Source of the DNA: BJGN01 sp041159865
GTDB taxonomy: Bacteria > Bacteroidota > Bacteroidia > Chitinophagales > Saprospiraceae
Length of the DNA stretch: 64,000 nucleotides
Direction of reading: 5' to 3'
NCBI GenBank assembly: GCA_041159865.1
Contig: JBEAXK010000043.1
Span: 15,637 to 79,636, forward strand
Part shown: positions 19,385-28,461 of the stretch, in pieces
Layout of the letters: each line of letters opens with the position of its first letter
Numbering within the stretch: position 1 is the stretch's first letter
Program-made: the position numbers and the translations under genes
The notes under the pieces: generated by a model
Databases searched by the model: none
The model's input: the letters and a program-made list of their open reading frames with translations, nothing else
What the model was told of the DNA's origin: nothing

Positions 19385-20521
19385 TTAGAAATCGGGACAA
19401 TAAACAGATTTTTTGGTATTTCCCAAAATTTTATATTGGAGACTAAATTCAAAGGCACCTTGACCATTGGAAGCAGCTCTAAGAGGAGAGACATTGACAT
19501 CGTAACTAAATCCAAGACTAATATCATTAAAATCGAAACGGGCTGATAGAATAGCCGCATCCATTAAGACACCCGAAGAGCCTGAGTCAGGTACACCAGC
19601 AGTTGTAGCCACCTCTTTAGAAGCAACACGAGCCCAAACACCCACCTGAAATGCCTGATATTCACCAGGGTTATCATTCAGGGTAAATCTGAAACTATTA
19701 CCCCCATTAATTTGAAAAGCAGGACCTTGCTTCATATAAATAATACCGGGCAATACGCCTAAATTTGGTGCTACGGGAAACTCACCACCGGCATGCACTG
19801 TAATTCTGGTAAAAATCAAGTCTGTATTCCTTATAAAAACACCGGCAACATTTGTTCCTGAGAAAGACTGATTAGGCCTATTGAGATGATGATAAGCACC
19901 TCCTATATAGTAATTTGTATTTTTATTTAATACATTAAACAATAGGACGCCAGCAGCCATATCAGCAAAAATGAAATTTGTATTTCCAAAATTATCTTCA
20001 TTTGAATTAATAGTAGGATCGAAACCACCCGAACCATTGTGCTGGGTTCCCCAGCGAAGATTGAGAAAATCGATACTACGTTGAGCCACACCACCTTCTG
20101 CACCAACGACAACATAGCTTGCCTTTTCTCTGTAACCCGCAATTCTTTTACTGTAAGAAAAAGACATTTTACCTGTTTGGGTAGCGAATCCAGCATCTCC
20201 TGCTTTATCACCCCAAACGGTTCCCCCTATACCAAAGAAATCATTTCTTCCAACAGCAACCCGTTGATCATAAGAAACGGAATAGGTTCGAAAAGATTTA
20301 TCTCTTAGGACGCTTGCCCACTGGTTTCTATAATTTCCTGTAAGGCGAATATTTCCATTCATGACCCCGGTCATCGCTGGATTCAAATTTAGAGGAGACA
20401 TATAGAACTGAGAAAAATGTATATCCTGGCTATTTAGGTTACCTGCAACCAAACCCAACACAACTATTACTACTCCTCGAATATACATCTGCAACTTAGA
20501 GTTTGCCGAATTTACAGCCAT
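19385..20521 (-). CDS. PorP/SprF family type IX secretion membrane protein
   Basis: 378 residues with a signal peptide (hydrophobic core, cleavage near NLNSQ) and the family hallmark DIHFSQFYMSPLNLNPAMTG. The rest alternates short strands as in an outer-membrane barrel (for example GYREKASYVVVGAEGG, FYIGGAYHHLN-like strands, FEFSLQYKI at the end). PorP/SprF proteins help secrete or anchor T9SS type B cargo; SprF serves SprB in Flavobacterium. Type B cargo is encoded at 3242 and 7912. It heads an operon with bactofilin, atpZ-like, a membrane protein and a biotin carrier. Confidence 0.9.
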   Translation of the reverse strand: MAVNSANSKLQMYIRGVVIVVLGLVAGNLNSQDIHFSQFYMSPLNLNPAMTGVMNGNIRLTGNYRNQWASVLRDKSFRTYSVSYDQRVAVGRNDFFGIGGTVWGDKAGDAGFATQTGKMSFSYSKRIAGYREKASYVVVGAEGGVAQRSIDFLNLRWGTQHNGSGGFDPTINSNEDNFGNTNFIFADMAAGVLLFNVLNKNTNYYIGGAYHHLNRPNQSFSGTNVAGVFIRNTDLIFTRITVHAGGEFPVAPNLGVLPGIIYMKQGPAFQINGGNSFRFTLNDNPGEYQAFQVGVWARVASKEVATTAGVPDSGSSGVLMDAAILSARFDFNDISLGFSYDVNVSPLRAASNGQGAFEFSLQYKILGNTKKSVYCPDF

Positions 20522-20642
20522 TAAAATATTTTTAAAGTTTTAAAATTCTTAGGAAGTGCTAAGTTAAAAAAAGTAATGAATTAACGAAAGGGATAAGTTG
20601 ATTATTGCCTGTTTTATTCACATTAAAGAGGTACAAAAGAAA

Positions 20643-20676
20643 AAAAGTTCTGATATAAGAAAATATCAGAACTTTT
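20643..20676 (-). terminator. Rho-independent terminator of rpsT
   Basis: A perfect 14-bp inverted repeat (20643-20656 with 20663-20676, 6-base loop). On the minus strand it is followed by a T-rich run. It lies 28 bases past the rpsT stop. Confidence 0.85.
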
Positions 20677-20703
20677 CAGACCAAGATAAAAAAGAAAGGC
20701 AAC

Positions 20704-20961
20704 TTATTTTGTCAACCCATTTACGAAACGGGTTAATTTTCCTTTTAAGTTAGCCGCTTTATTTTTATGCCAAGTGTTTGACTTTGACAATTTATCAATC
20801 ATCTGGACAACTTTACCCAAAAACGAGCTAGCTTCGGCTGATTCAGACATGTGGCGAAGTTTCTTTATTGCAGAACGAGTGGACTTCTTGTAATACCTGT
20901 TTTGAAGACGGCGTTTAGCATTTTGACGAATGCGTTTAGCAGCAGATTTATGATTTGCCAT
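20704..20961 (-). CDS. rpsT: 30S ribosomal protein S20
   Basis: 85 residues starting MANHKSAAKRIRQNAKRRLQ, the conserved S20 N-terminus, followed by basic helices (KSTRSAIKKLRHM, HKNKAANLKGKLTRFVN). S20 binds 16S rRNA early in 30S assembly. It is monocistronic, with its own promoter at 20994-21025 and a strong terminator at 20643-20676. Confidence 0.97.
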   Translation of the reverse strand: MANHKSAAKRIRQNAKRRLQNRYYKKSTRSAIKKLRHMSESAEASSFLGKVVQMIDKLSKSNTWHKNKAANLKGKLTRFVNGLTK

Positions 20962-20993
20962 AGCTATAGTTTTTTAACATTTATTTCGAGGGG

Positions 20994-21025
20994 CGAAGAT
21001 AATGAAATCACTTAAGAAATCCAAA
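20994..21025 (-). promoter_or_regulatory. Bacteroidota-type promoter for rpsT
   Basis: Read on the minus strand: TTTG (21022-21025), 20 bases, then TATCTTCG (20994-21001), one mismatch from TAnnTTTG. The -7 box lies 32 bases upstream of the rpsT ATG. Confidence 0.7.
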
Positions 21026-21163
21026 TAATAATAGTATTAAGGGTAAAAAAGTTTATTGGGAAAATTAATAAAGCATAATTATATATGCTTCAAAAGTTGA
21101 CATTTGCCTGAAACTACCTTTTATTTGCATCAAATTTAAAAACGTCAAAAGCGCCAATATAAG

Positions 21164-23908
21164 ATGAGTGATTTTTCCTTCATAAGCAATGCCCACCCAG
21201 CATACATTGAATCGATGTATTTACGATTTTTAGAAAATCCAGCATCAATAGATTCGGAATGGTATCATTTTTTCAAAGGTTTTGAATATGCAGAATCTTC
21301 CACAATTGAAAAGAAAGCGACTGGAAACCAGATGTCACCTAAAGAATTCCAGGTAGTTGCTTTGATAAATGCTTATAGGTCAAGAGGACATTTGCTCTCC
21401 ACTACCAATCCTATTCGTCAAAGAAGGGACAGAATGCCTAAATTAAACATAGAGGACTTTAATTTATCAGAAAGCGATCTTTCTTCTACGTTTTCCGCAG
21501 GGACTGAATGTGGATTGCCTGCCCATTCTACCCTTTCTCAAATTTTATCTCACCTGAACCGAATTTATTGTGGAAATATAGGATTTGAATTCCAACATAT
21601 CCAGGATAGGGATAAGCGAAGATGGCTGAGAGAAAAAATCGAAAACCACCACCCTGAAAAGCATTATGGATTATCCTTGGAAAAAAAGAAGAGAATCTTA
21701 GAGAAATTGAATGGTGCTGTCATTTTTGAAAAATTTCTGCACACTAAATATATTGGTCAAAAGAGATTTTCTTTAGAAGGTGGCGAGGCAACGATTGCTG
21801 CTTTAGATGCCATTATAAATTATGCAGCTGCCCACGGTGCAAAAGAGGTTATCATGGGCATGGCACACAGAGGAAGATTAAATGTACTAGCCAATATTTT
21901 AGGTAAAACATATACCCATATTTTCAATGAATTTGAGGGAATAGCCATTCCAGATCAGAGTTTTGGAGATGGGGATGTGAAATATCATCTGGGCTATTCC
22001 TCTCAGGTTAAAACCCCTGAAGGAATAACGATTCATTTGGAACTTGCACCTAATCCATCTCATCTTGAATCGGTAAACCCAGTGGTTGAAGGATTTTCCA
22101 GAGCCAAAGCCAATGTACTTTACAAAGAGGATTATGATTGTATTTTACCCCTTTTAATACATGGTGATGCTGCTGTTGCTGGTCAAGGGGTGGTTTATGA
22201 AACGGTTCAAATGAGTAAGTTACCCGGCTATTATACGGGGGGTACCTTACATTTTGTCATCAATAATCAGGTTGGATTCACTACAGACTGGGAAGAAGCG
22301 AGATCCTCAACTTATTGCACAGCTGCAGCAAATACAATTGGAGCCCCTGTTTTTCATGTAAATGGGGATGATCCTGAGGCTATTGTATTTGCAGCAGAAC
22401 TTGCAACAGAATATCGGCAAACATTTAATGAAGATGTTTTTATTGACATGGTATGTTATCGTCGACATGGCCATAATGAAGGGGATGATCCAAAATTCAC
22501 ACAGCCTGACATGTATTCGATCATCAATAATCACCCAAATCCAAGGGAGATTTATTTAAAAAGATTGGTAGAAAGAGGAGAACTAGAAAAGAAAATTGCA
22601 GATGAATTAGAGGCTGATTTTTGGAATATGTTGCAAGAAAGGCTTAATGAAGTAAAAGAACATAATCTGCCTTACATCATGCAAGAACCCGAACAGGCAT
22701 GGAAGGAAATGATTCGTTCTACTTATGCTAATTTCGAAAATACCCCAACTACAGGTGTGGACAAAAGTATTCTTCAGGATCTTTTGGACAAAATGCATGA
22801 AATTCCTTCTTCCTTCAAACCATTACCCAAAATGAAACGCCTCATTGAGGACAAAATCAAGATGGTTGAGGGAGACAAATTAGACTGGTCTATCGGTGAA
22901 TTACTTGCCTATGCCTCGATACTGAATGAAGGAAAGGACGTGAGGATGAGCGGTCAGGATGTTAAGAGAGGGACTTTTTCACACCGGCATGCTGTACTTT
23001 TTGATTCTGAGACAAATGCGCAATATAACCGATTAAGCAAACTATCTGATAATCAAGGTGTTTTCAGAATTTTCAATTCCCTTTTATCAGAATTCGCCGT
23101 TTTAGGTTTTGAATATGGATTTTCATTGGCCACCCCACATGCCTTAAATATTTGGGAGGCACAATTTGGTGATTTTTACAATGGTGCTCAAACTATCATT
23201 GACCAATATATTATGTCTGCTGAAAGTAAATGGAACAGACAAAGTGGACTCGTGTTATTATTGCCTCATGGATATGAAGGTCAGGGACCGGAACATTCGA
23301 GTGCCAGACTGGAGCGCTTCCTTCAAAACTGTGCTGAGATGAACTGGATTATCGCCAATGTTACACAACCAGCCAATTTCTTCCATTTACTGAGAAGACA
23401 ACTTGCCTTCCCTTTTCGTAAACCTTTAGTAGTTATGTCTCCAAAGTCGATGTTAAGACATCCTGAATGCGTTTCTCCCTTAAAAGAATTTACAGGTGAT
23501 TCTAAATTTAAAGAAATCATTGATGATCCAGAAACATCCACTAAAGGAGGTAAGAAAGTTTTCAGAGTATTATTCTGTTCTGGAAAAATATATTACGATC
23601 TGGCCGCAAGGAAGCGGGAAGAAAAAAGAGAAGATATTGCTATTGTTCGACTGGAACAACTCTATCCATTGCCTGAAAAACAAATTCGCGAACTTCTGGA
23701 GAAAAAATATACCTCCGCCATGGAATTATGCTGGGTTCAGGAAGAACCTGCCAATATGGGAGCCTGGAGACATGTTTCTTTCTCCTTAACAGATATCCCC
23801 TTCCGCTTAATTTCAAGAAGAAGAGCTGCTTCACCAGCCACTGGATTCAAGAAAAGGCATGACGAAGAACAGGAAATTATTGTTTCCGTAGCCTTCGAAA
23901 AAGCATAA
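21164..23908 (+). CDS. sucA: 2-oxoglutarate dehydrogenase E1 component
   Basis: 914 residues, full length for the family. It has the N-terminal helix motif (YIESMYLRFLENPASID), the SLEGGEATIAALDAII block, the thiamine-diphosphate region with GMAHRGRLNVLANILGK, IHGDAAVAGQGVVYET and the GDDPEAI motif, and late conserved LLPHGYEGQGPEHSSARLER. The enzyme decarboxylates 2-oxoglutarate and passes the succinyl group to the lipoyl E2 subunit in the TCA cycle. sucB does not follow; a bidirectional terminator and the convergent hemW do. The start is an ATG; residues after it match the family N-terminus. Confidence 0.97.
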   Translation: MSDFSFISNAHPAYIESMYLRFLENPASIDSEWYHFFKGFEYAESSTIEKKATGNQMSPKEFQVVALINAYRSRGHLLSTTNPIRQRRDRMPKLNIEDFNLSESDLSSTFSAGTECGLPAHSTLSQILSHLNRIYCGNIGFEFQHIQDRDKRRWLREKIENHHPEKHYGLSLEKKKRILEKLNGAVIFEKFLHTKYIGQKRFSLEGGEATIAALDAIINYAAAHGAKEVIMGMAHRGRLNVLANILGKTYTHIFNEFEGIAIPDQSFGDGDVKYHLGYSSQVKTPEGITIHLELAPNPSHLESVNPVVEGFSRAKANVLYKEDYDCILPLLIHGDAAVAGQGVVYETVQMSKLPGYYTGGTLHFVINNQVGFTTDWEEARSSTYCTAAANTIGAPVFHVNGDDPEAIVFAAELATEYRQTFNEDVFIDMVCYRRHGHNEGDDPKFTQPDMYSIINNHPNPREIYLKRLVERGELEKKIADELEADFWNMLQERLNEVKEHNLPYIMQEPEQAWKEMIRSTYANFENTPTTGVDKSILQDLLDKMHEIPSSFKPLPKMKRLIEDKIKMVEGDKLDWSIGELLAYASILNEGKDVRMSGQDVKRGTFSHRHAVLFDSETNAQYNRLSKLSDNQGVFRIFNSLLSEFAVLGFEYGFSLATPHALNIWEAQFGDFYNGAQTIIDQYIMSAESKWNRQSGLVLLLPHGYEGQGPEHSSARLERFLQNCAEMNWIIANVTQPANFFHLLRRQLAFPFRKPLVVMSPKSMLRHPECVSPLKEFTGDSKFKEIIDDPETSTKGGKKVFRVLFCSGKIYYDLAARKREEKREDIAIVRLEQLYPLPEKQIRELLEKKYTSAMELCWVQEEPANMGAWRHVSFSLTDIPFRLISRRRAASPATGFKKRHDEEQEIIVSVAFEKA

Positions 23909-23910
23909 CT

Positions 23911-23949
23911 AAAAGGGCACCAAATAGATAAATAAATTGGCGCCCTTTT
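23911..23949. terminator. Bidirectional terminator between sucA and hemW
   Basis: Inverted repeat with 13-base arms (23911-23923, 23937-23949) and one mismatch, flanked by A-rich sequence on the left and T-rich on the right. It can therefore end both the sucA (+) and hemW (-) transcripts. Confidence 0.8.
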
Positions 23950-25071
23950 TTATTTTTCTGTGGCAAACAATTGACTTGAAATATAATCTGCCCACATTTT
24001 GCCTTTTTTAGTTAAAAAATAATGGCCTTCGGATTCATAAATCATATCGGGAAGGAATGGTTTCACTTCTTCTAAAAAGGTCGTTCTGAATGGTTCATCG
24101 ATTTCCTCCAAATTACACCCCCAATGCGTTCTTAACCTTGTTAAGATATATTCGTTATATTTTTGCGTATCTGTAAGCATTTCTATTTCAATAGGAGGCA
24201 AAACACCTACTTGAAGGGCATCGGTATATTTTTTATTATTGGCCACATTCCAATACCTAGAATGACCGTTATAAGAATGTGCAGATGGCCCCAAGCCTAT
24301 ATAATGCATACCTAACCAATAAGAACTATTATGTTTTGCTTCCCAACCTGGAAGAGCGAAGTTAGAAATTTCGTAATGTATGTAACCCTTTTTGGCCAGG
24401 GTTTCCATCAATATTTCAAACTGTCTGTTTGCTTGTTCCTCCTGAACAGGTGGTGAAGTACCTTTTTTAACAAAATGAGCCAGGGCTGTTTGATCTTCAA
24501 CAGTGAGACAATAGGCAGAAATATGTGGAATTTTACGATTTGTCAACTCAAGAATATCATTTACCCATTGATCATCTGATACTCCCGGTACCCCATAAAT
24601 TAAATCGGCAGTAATATTTTCATAACCAGCTGATGCTATCAGATTTAGGGCATTTATCGCCTCTACTTCGGAATGCGCTCTGTTCATCCATTTTAGAGCT
24701 TCAGCTTGAAAAGACTGAACACCTAAACTGATTCTGTTGACAGACAGGTTTCTCCAAACCTTCAACAATGATTCATTTATATCATCAGGATTAGCTTCCA
24801 AGGTAATTTCTGCATGGGGAGAAATATTAAAGGTACTTTTCAGGCGTTGAAATATTTCCCCTAATTCCAATTCATTCAATAAAGAAGGGGTTCCTCCACC
24901 AAAGTAAATAGAAGCTATTTCTTGACCTTTAAATTCATTCTTTCTTAAATCTATTTCATTCAGGAGTGCCTTTACAAAGAGAGGTTTTCCAATTTGATTG
25001 GTTGAAAAGTGAAAATTACAATAATGGCAGGCTTGTTTACAAAATGGAATATGAATATAAATGGCTATCAT
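23950..25071 (-). CDS. hemW: Radical SAM protein HemW (heme chaperone-like)
   Basis: 373 residues. The radical SAM cluster motif is C11-x3-C15-x2-C18 (HIPFCKQACHYCNFHF), followed by IYFGGGTPSLL, EANPDDI and SLGVQSFQ. CNF after the third Cys rather than a CxC motif separates HemW from the oxygen-independent coproporphyrinogen oxidase HemN. HemW binds haem and delivers it to respiratory proteins rather than oxidising coproporphyrinogen. A C-terminal HemN_C-like helical domain is present. It converges with sucA. Confidence 0.88.
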   Translation of the reverse strand: MIAIYIHIPFCKQACHYCNFHFSTNQIGKPLFVKALLNEIDLRKNEFKGQEIASIYFGGGTPSLLNELELGEIFQRLKSTFNISPHAEITLEANPDDINESLLKVWRNLSVNRISLGVQSFQAEALKWMNRAHSEVEAINALNLIASAGYENITADLIYGVPGVSDDQWVNDILELTNRKIPHISAYCLTVEDQTALAHFVKKGTSPPVQEEQANRQFEILMETLAKKGYIHYEISNFALPGWEAKHNSSYWLGMHYIGLGPSAHSYNGHSRYWNVANNKKYTDALQVGVLPPIEIEMLTDTQKYNEYILTRLRTHWGCNLEEIDEPFRTTFLEEVKPFLPDMIYESEGHYFLTKKGKMWADYISSQLFATEK

Positions 25072-25256
25072 TTTGTTATTTTAATTATTTCAACCAAAAA
25101 AATCATTTTTAGGTTATACTTTTTCTGCTTCTAACTGCTCCCTCAAAAATTCCTTTCCCAAAAAGAGGCATTCCTGAAAGAGATTTATCTAGTTTTGGTT
25201 TCATTTTCACCTACAGTTTCTTTATCCTTTAGAGGCATTGTTCATCCATTTAAAGA
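25072..25256. other. 185-bp gap downstream of the arg operon
   Basis: No clear gene. On the minus strand there is one 31-codon ORF (25109-25204). A different frame (near 25110-25160) has a protein-like run ending KEFLREQLEAEKV then stop. This suggests either a small decayed gene or chance. No terminator hairpin is obvious. Confidence 0.3.
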
Positions 25257-26594
25257 TTAAGAAATTTGGGTTAACAGTCTATATTTTTCAGCAATTTTTG
25301 CAAATGGGAATCTATCTTTTATCTGTCTCCATTTTTGAAAAATATCTTCATTACAAAGATTACCTATAGAACCCTCATGTACATGAGAAATTTTATCTCC
25401 TGGTACAAATTCGTTTTTTTCCACCATTTCACCCACCTGTTTATAGGCATCTCTAAAAGGAACGCCCTCTAACACAAGTTCATTTACTTTTTCCACAGTA
25501 AATAAATAAGCATATTTAGGATCATTCAATAAATTGGGATGAATTTGCAATTTTGGAAGGACAAAAGCAATCATTTCCAAGCATTCCTTCATATTTTTCA
25601 AGGCTGGAAATATGATTTCCTTTAATAATTGAAAATCCCGATGATACCCAGCGGGAAGATTATTTATCAGCGAACTAACCTGACTGGGGAGCGCTTGTAA
25701 AAGATTGAATTTACCTCTTAATAATTCAAAGACATCTGGATTTTTTTTATGAGGCATAATACTTGAACCTGTAGTATATTCTTTAGGAAGGGTTAGGAAA
25801 TGATAATTTTGGCTGGAATAAAGCACAACATCCATTGAAAATTTACCTAAAGTAGTTGCTAAGGAAGCCAAAGTGAAAGCCATAAATAACTCTGATTTTC
25901 CTCTTCCCATCTGGGCATGAATAACATTATAGCTAAGATTCTCAAATCCGAGCAATTCAGTCGTCATTTTTCTATTTAGGGGAAAGGAAGAACCATAACC
26001 AGCAGCCGAGCCAAGAGGATTATGGTTGACTATATTAAAGACACTTTCAATGAGTGCTAAATCCTCAGTTAAAGATTCTGCGTAAGCACCAAACCAAAGG
26101 CCGAAGGAAGAGACCATAGCCACTTGGAAATGGGTGTAACCTGGCATTAAAACCTCCTTATTCTGTTCACTTTGTTGTTGTAAACCAAGGAATACAAGTT
26201 CCATCAGATGGACAAGTTCTTCTAATTCAGCCCGAAAAAATAGTCTTAGATCCACTAAAACCTGGTCATTTCTGGAACGACCACTATGTATTTTTTTTCC
26301 AACGTCCCCCAGTGATTTTGTAAGCAGCATTTCGATTTGAGAATGAATATCCTCGACATCAACTTCCATAATGAACTGGCCATTCTCAATATCCCGATAA
26401 ATATTTTTTAATTCTGCGGAGAGCAATACCAGTTCATCGTTGGAGATAAGATGAATAGAGGCTAACATCTGAATATGAGCCAACGAGCCCAGAACATCAT
26501 ATTTAGCCAAAAAAAGATCCATTTCTCTATCTTTTCCAACCGTGAAGGCATCAATTTGTGGTTGAACCAAAAAGTCTTTTTCCCAAAGTTTCAT
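25257..26594 (-). CDS. argH: Argininosuccinate lyase
   Basis: 445 residues, fumarase/aspartase superfamily. The signature loop GSSIMPHKKNPDVFELLRGK carries the catalytic Ser. Other conserved blocks are EDIHSQIE, HSGRSRNDQV and MPGYTHFQVAMVSSFGLW. It cleaves argininosuccinate to arginine and fumarate, the last step of the pathway. It is the last gene of the eight-gene arg operon, 3 bases after argE. Confidence 0.96.
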   Translation of the reverse strand: MKLWEKDFLVQPQIDAFTVGKDREMDLFLAKYDVLGSLAHIQMLASIHLISNDELVLLSAELKNIYRDIENGQFIMEVDVEDIHSQIEMLLTKSLGDVGKKIHSGRSRNDQVLVDLRLFFRAELEELVHLMELVFLGLQQQSEQNKEVLMPGYTHFQVAMVSSFGLWFGAYAESLTEDLALIESVFNIVNHNPLGSAAGYGSSFPLNRKMTTELLGFENLSYNVIHAQMGRGKSELFMAFTLASLATTLGKFSMDVVLYSSQNYHFLTLPKEYTTGSSIMPHKKNPDVFELLRGKFNLLQALPSQVSSLINNLPAGYHRDFQLLKEIIFPALKNMKECLEMIAFVLPKLQIHPNLLNDPKYAYLFTVEKVNELVLEGVPFRDAYKQVGEMVEKNEFVPGDKISHVHEGSIGNLCNEDIFQKWRQIKDRFPFAKIAEKYRLLTQIS

Positions 26595-26597
26595 CCA

Positions 26598-27680
26598 TTA
26601 ATTTTTAGGTATGCGAATGCCAGTAATGATTTCTTTATAAAGTTTGAGACCATCTGCTAATTCCTTTATATATATAAACTCATTGGCCGTATGAGATCGG
26701 GCAGAATCACCCACTCCCAATTTGAGGGAAGGAAACGGCATCAATGCCTGGTCGGAAAGCGTAGGCGATCCAAAAGGTTTTAAATTTAATTGTAAACCAG
26801 ACAAAACCAAAGGATGGTTAAGTGAGATTCTGGAGGATTTAAGTCGAAAAGAACGAGCGACTAATTCTGATCCAATATGTTGCTGGAGTATTTCAAAAAC
26901 CTCCTCATTGGAATATAGTTCGTTAGTTCGGATGTCGATAACATAAGAACAAACATCGGGGACCACATTGTGCTGAGTTCCTGCTTTGATTTGAGTGACT
27001 GACATTTTTACCGGCCCCAGGAAATCGGAAATTTTAGGAAAAACGAACGAATTAATCCAGGCGATATCTTCCATGGCTTTATAAATAGCATTCACTCCTT
27101 CATTTCTTGCTGCATGTCCTGCAATTCCATTAGCCATTGCATCGACAACCATGAGCCCCTTTTCTGCTACTGCCATTTGCATCTGAGTAGGTTCCCCCAC
27201 GACAGCCATATTGATGGTGGGTAATAGTGTTAAGATGGATTCAATTCCTCCTTTACCAGAAATTTCTTCCTCCGCGGTTGCTGCAAAAACAAGATTCACC
27301 TCCAGATTTTTAGATGACCTCAATTGCAGGAAAGTATTCAATAAACAAATGAGAGAAGCGCCGGCATCATTACTTCCCAATCCGTATATTTTACCATCAG
27401 CCTGTGTTGCTTCGAAGGGAGAAAAAGTCCATCCGGAGACAGGTTTAACCGTATCGTGATGAGAATTAAGCAAGAGGGTAGGTTTTTGGTCATCCCAAAA
27501 GGCAGATTTTGCCCAAATATTATTCCCAGATCGAGAAGGACCAGCCCCATATTTTTCAAGCAGGTCAAATAACCATTGTGCGGTGAGCTCTTCTTCCTTA
27601 GAAAAGGAAGGAATCTGGATCATTGCTGACAACCAGTTTATGGTATTTTCAAGAAATTCTGAATGAGCTTCAACCATCAT
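26598..27680 (-). CDS. argE: M20 deacylase, N-acylcitrulline/acylornithine type
   Basis: 360 residues, M20 zinc peptidase family. Metal ligands and catalytic residues are visible in LLNSHHDTVKP, GLGSNDAGASL and ATAEEEISGKGG; the dimerisation domain is in the middle and the final metal His in GDSARSHTANEFI. Because the operon has an acylornithine carbamoyltransferase instead of ornithine carbamoyltransferase, the expected substrate is N-acylcitrulline, giving free citrulline. It overlaps argB by 4 bases. Whether the acyl group is acetyl or succinyl is discussed under the argF' entry. Confidence 0.88.
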   Translation of the reverse strand: MMVEAHSEFLENTINWLSAMIQIPSFSKEEELTAQWLFDLLEKYGAGPSRSGNNIWAKSAFWDDQKPTLLLNSHHDTVKPVSGWTFSPFEATQADGKIYGLGSNDAGASLICLLNTFLQLRSSKNLEVNLVFAATAEEEISGKGGIESILTLLPTINMAVVGEPTQMQMAVAEKGLMVVDAMANGIAGHAARNEGVNAIYKAMEDIAWINSFVFPKISDFLGPVKMSVTQIKAGTQHNVVPDVCSYVIDIRTNELYSNEEVFEILQQHIGSELVARSFRLKSSRISLNHPLVLSGLQLNLKPFGSPTLSDQALMPFPSLKLGVGDSARSHTANEFIYIKELADGLKLYKEIITGIRIPKN

Positions 27681-28450
27681 TTATAGATATGAGTGCCTCC
27701 ATTGGCAGAAAATGAATCAGGTCCACAAATGATCACCTTTGCGACCCCATTTTCTATAGCATGGAAAGCATTTTCTAATTTAGGAATCATTCCAGAGTGG
27801 AAATACCCTTGTTCACGTCCTTCCTGAAAAGCCTTAAAATCAAGGGAAGGAATGACCGAATGCTGGTCTGAAATATCCCTGAGCACACCAGGTAATTCCA
27901 GGCAATAAGTCAGATTTACTTCATAAAATGGAGCGAAAGAAGTAGCCAGCGTCGAAGCAATGGTATCGGCATTTGTATTAAGTAATTGTCCATGTCCATT
28001 GTGTGTGACAGCACAAAAAACTAAGGTAAGATTTTCCTTTAAAAAAGGATTTAAGGCAGAGACATTGACTTTTTTAGGATCCCCTACCCAACCGTAATCC
28101 ACTTGTTTAACGGGTCGTTTTTCTGAAAGAATGGCGTTCACATCAGCACCAGACAAACCCAATGCAGACATACCCATCGTATGACATTGAGCTACTATTT
28201 TTTTATTATACCAACCAGCATACACCATCACGGCAATTTCAAGAGAAGGCTCATCTGTTATTCTTCTTCCTTCAACAAAGACCGAGGCAACACCTAATTT
28301 TTCAGCAAGGGTAGTTGCTTTTTTACCACCCCCATGAACGATTATTTTTTTTCCTTCCTTTTTTGAAAATGCGTTTAAGACCAACGATAAGGTATCTTCA
28401 TCACCTATAACATTTCCCCCAATTTTGAGAATATGAAGAGATTCCTTCAT
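27677..28450 (-). CDS. argB: N-acylglutamate kinase (acetylglutamate kinase family)
   Basis: 257 residues, amino acid kinase family. It opens with ILKIGGNVIGDE; the ATP-binding glycines are in IVHGGGKKAT. Later blocks include NTNADTIASTLA and SGMIPKLENAFHAIENG. It phosphorylates N-acylglutamate in the second step of arginine synthesis. It is in the operon between argF' and argE, 11 bases after the former. The family name is acetylglutamate kinase, but in Bacteroides the natural substrate is thought to be N-succinylglutamate, and that may apply here. Confidence 0.93.
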   Translation of the reverse strand: MKESLHILKIGGNVIGDEDTLSLVLNAFSKKEGKKIIVHGGGKKATTLAEKLGVASVFVEGRRITDEPSLEIAVMVYAGWYNKKIVAQCHTMGMSALGLSGADVNAILSEKRPVKQVDYGWVGDPKKVNVSALNPFLKENLTLVFCAVTHNGHGQLLNTNADTIASTLATSFAPFYEVNLTYCLELPGVLRDISDQHSVIPSLDFKAFQEGREQGYFHSGMIPKLENAFHAIENGVAKVIICGPDSFSANGGTHIYK

Positions 28451-28461
28451 CTGGAAAAACT

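Noticed and set aside
21071..21090. Imperfect AT-rich palindrome upstream of sucA
   Set aside because: Seven-base arms of low complexity in an AT-rich region; not enough to call an operator.
25109..25204. 31-codon minus-strand ORF between argH and hemW
   Set aside because: Too short, no recognisable motif; a second frame looks as protein-like, so chance or decay cannot be told apart.
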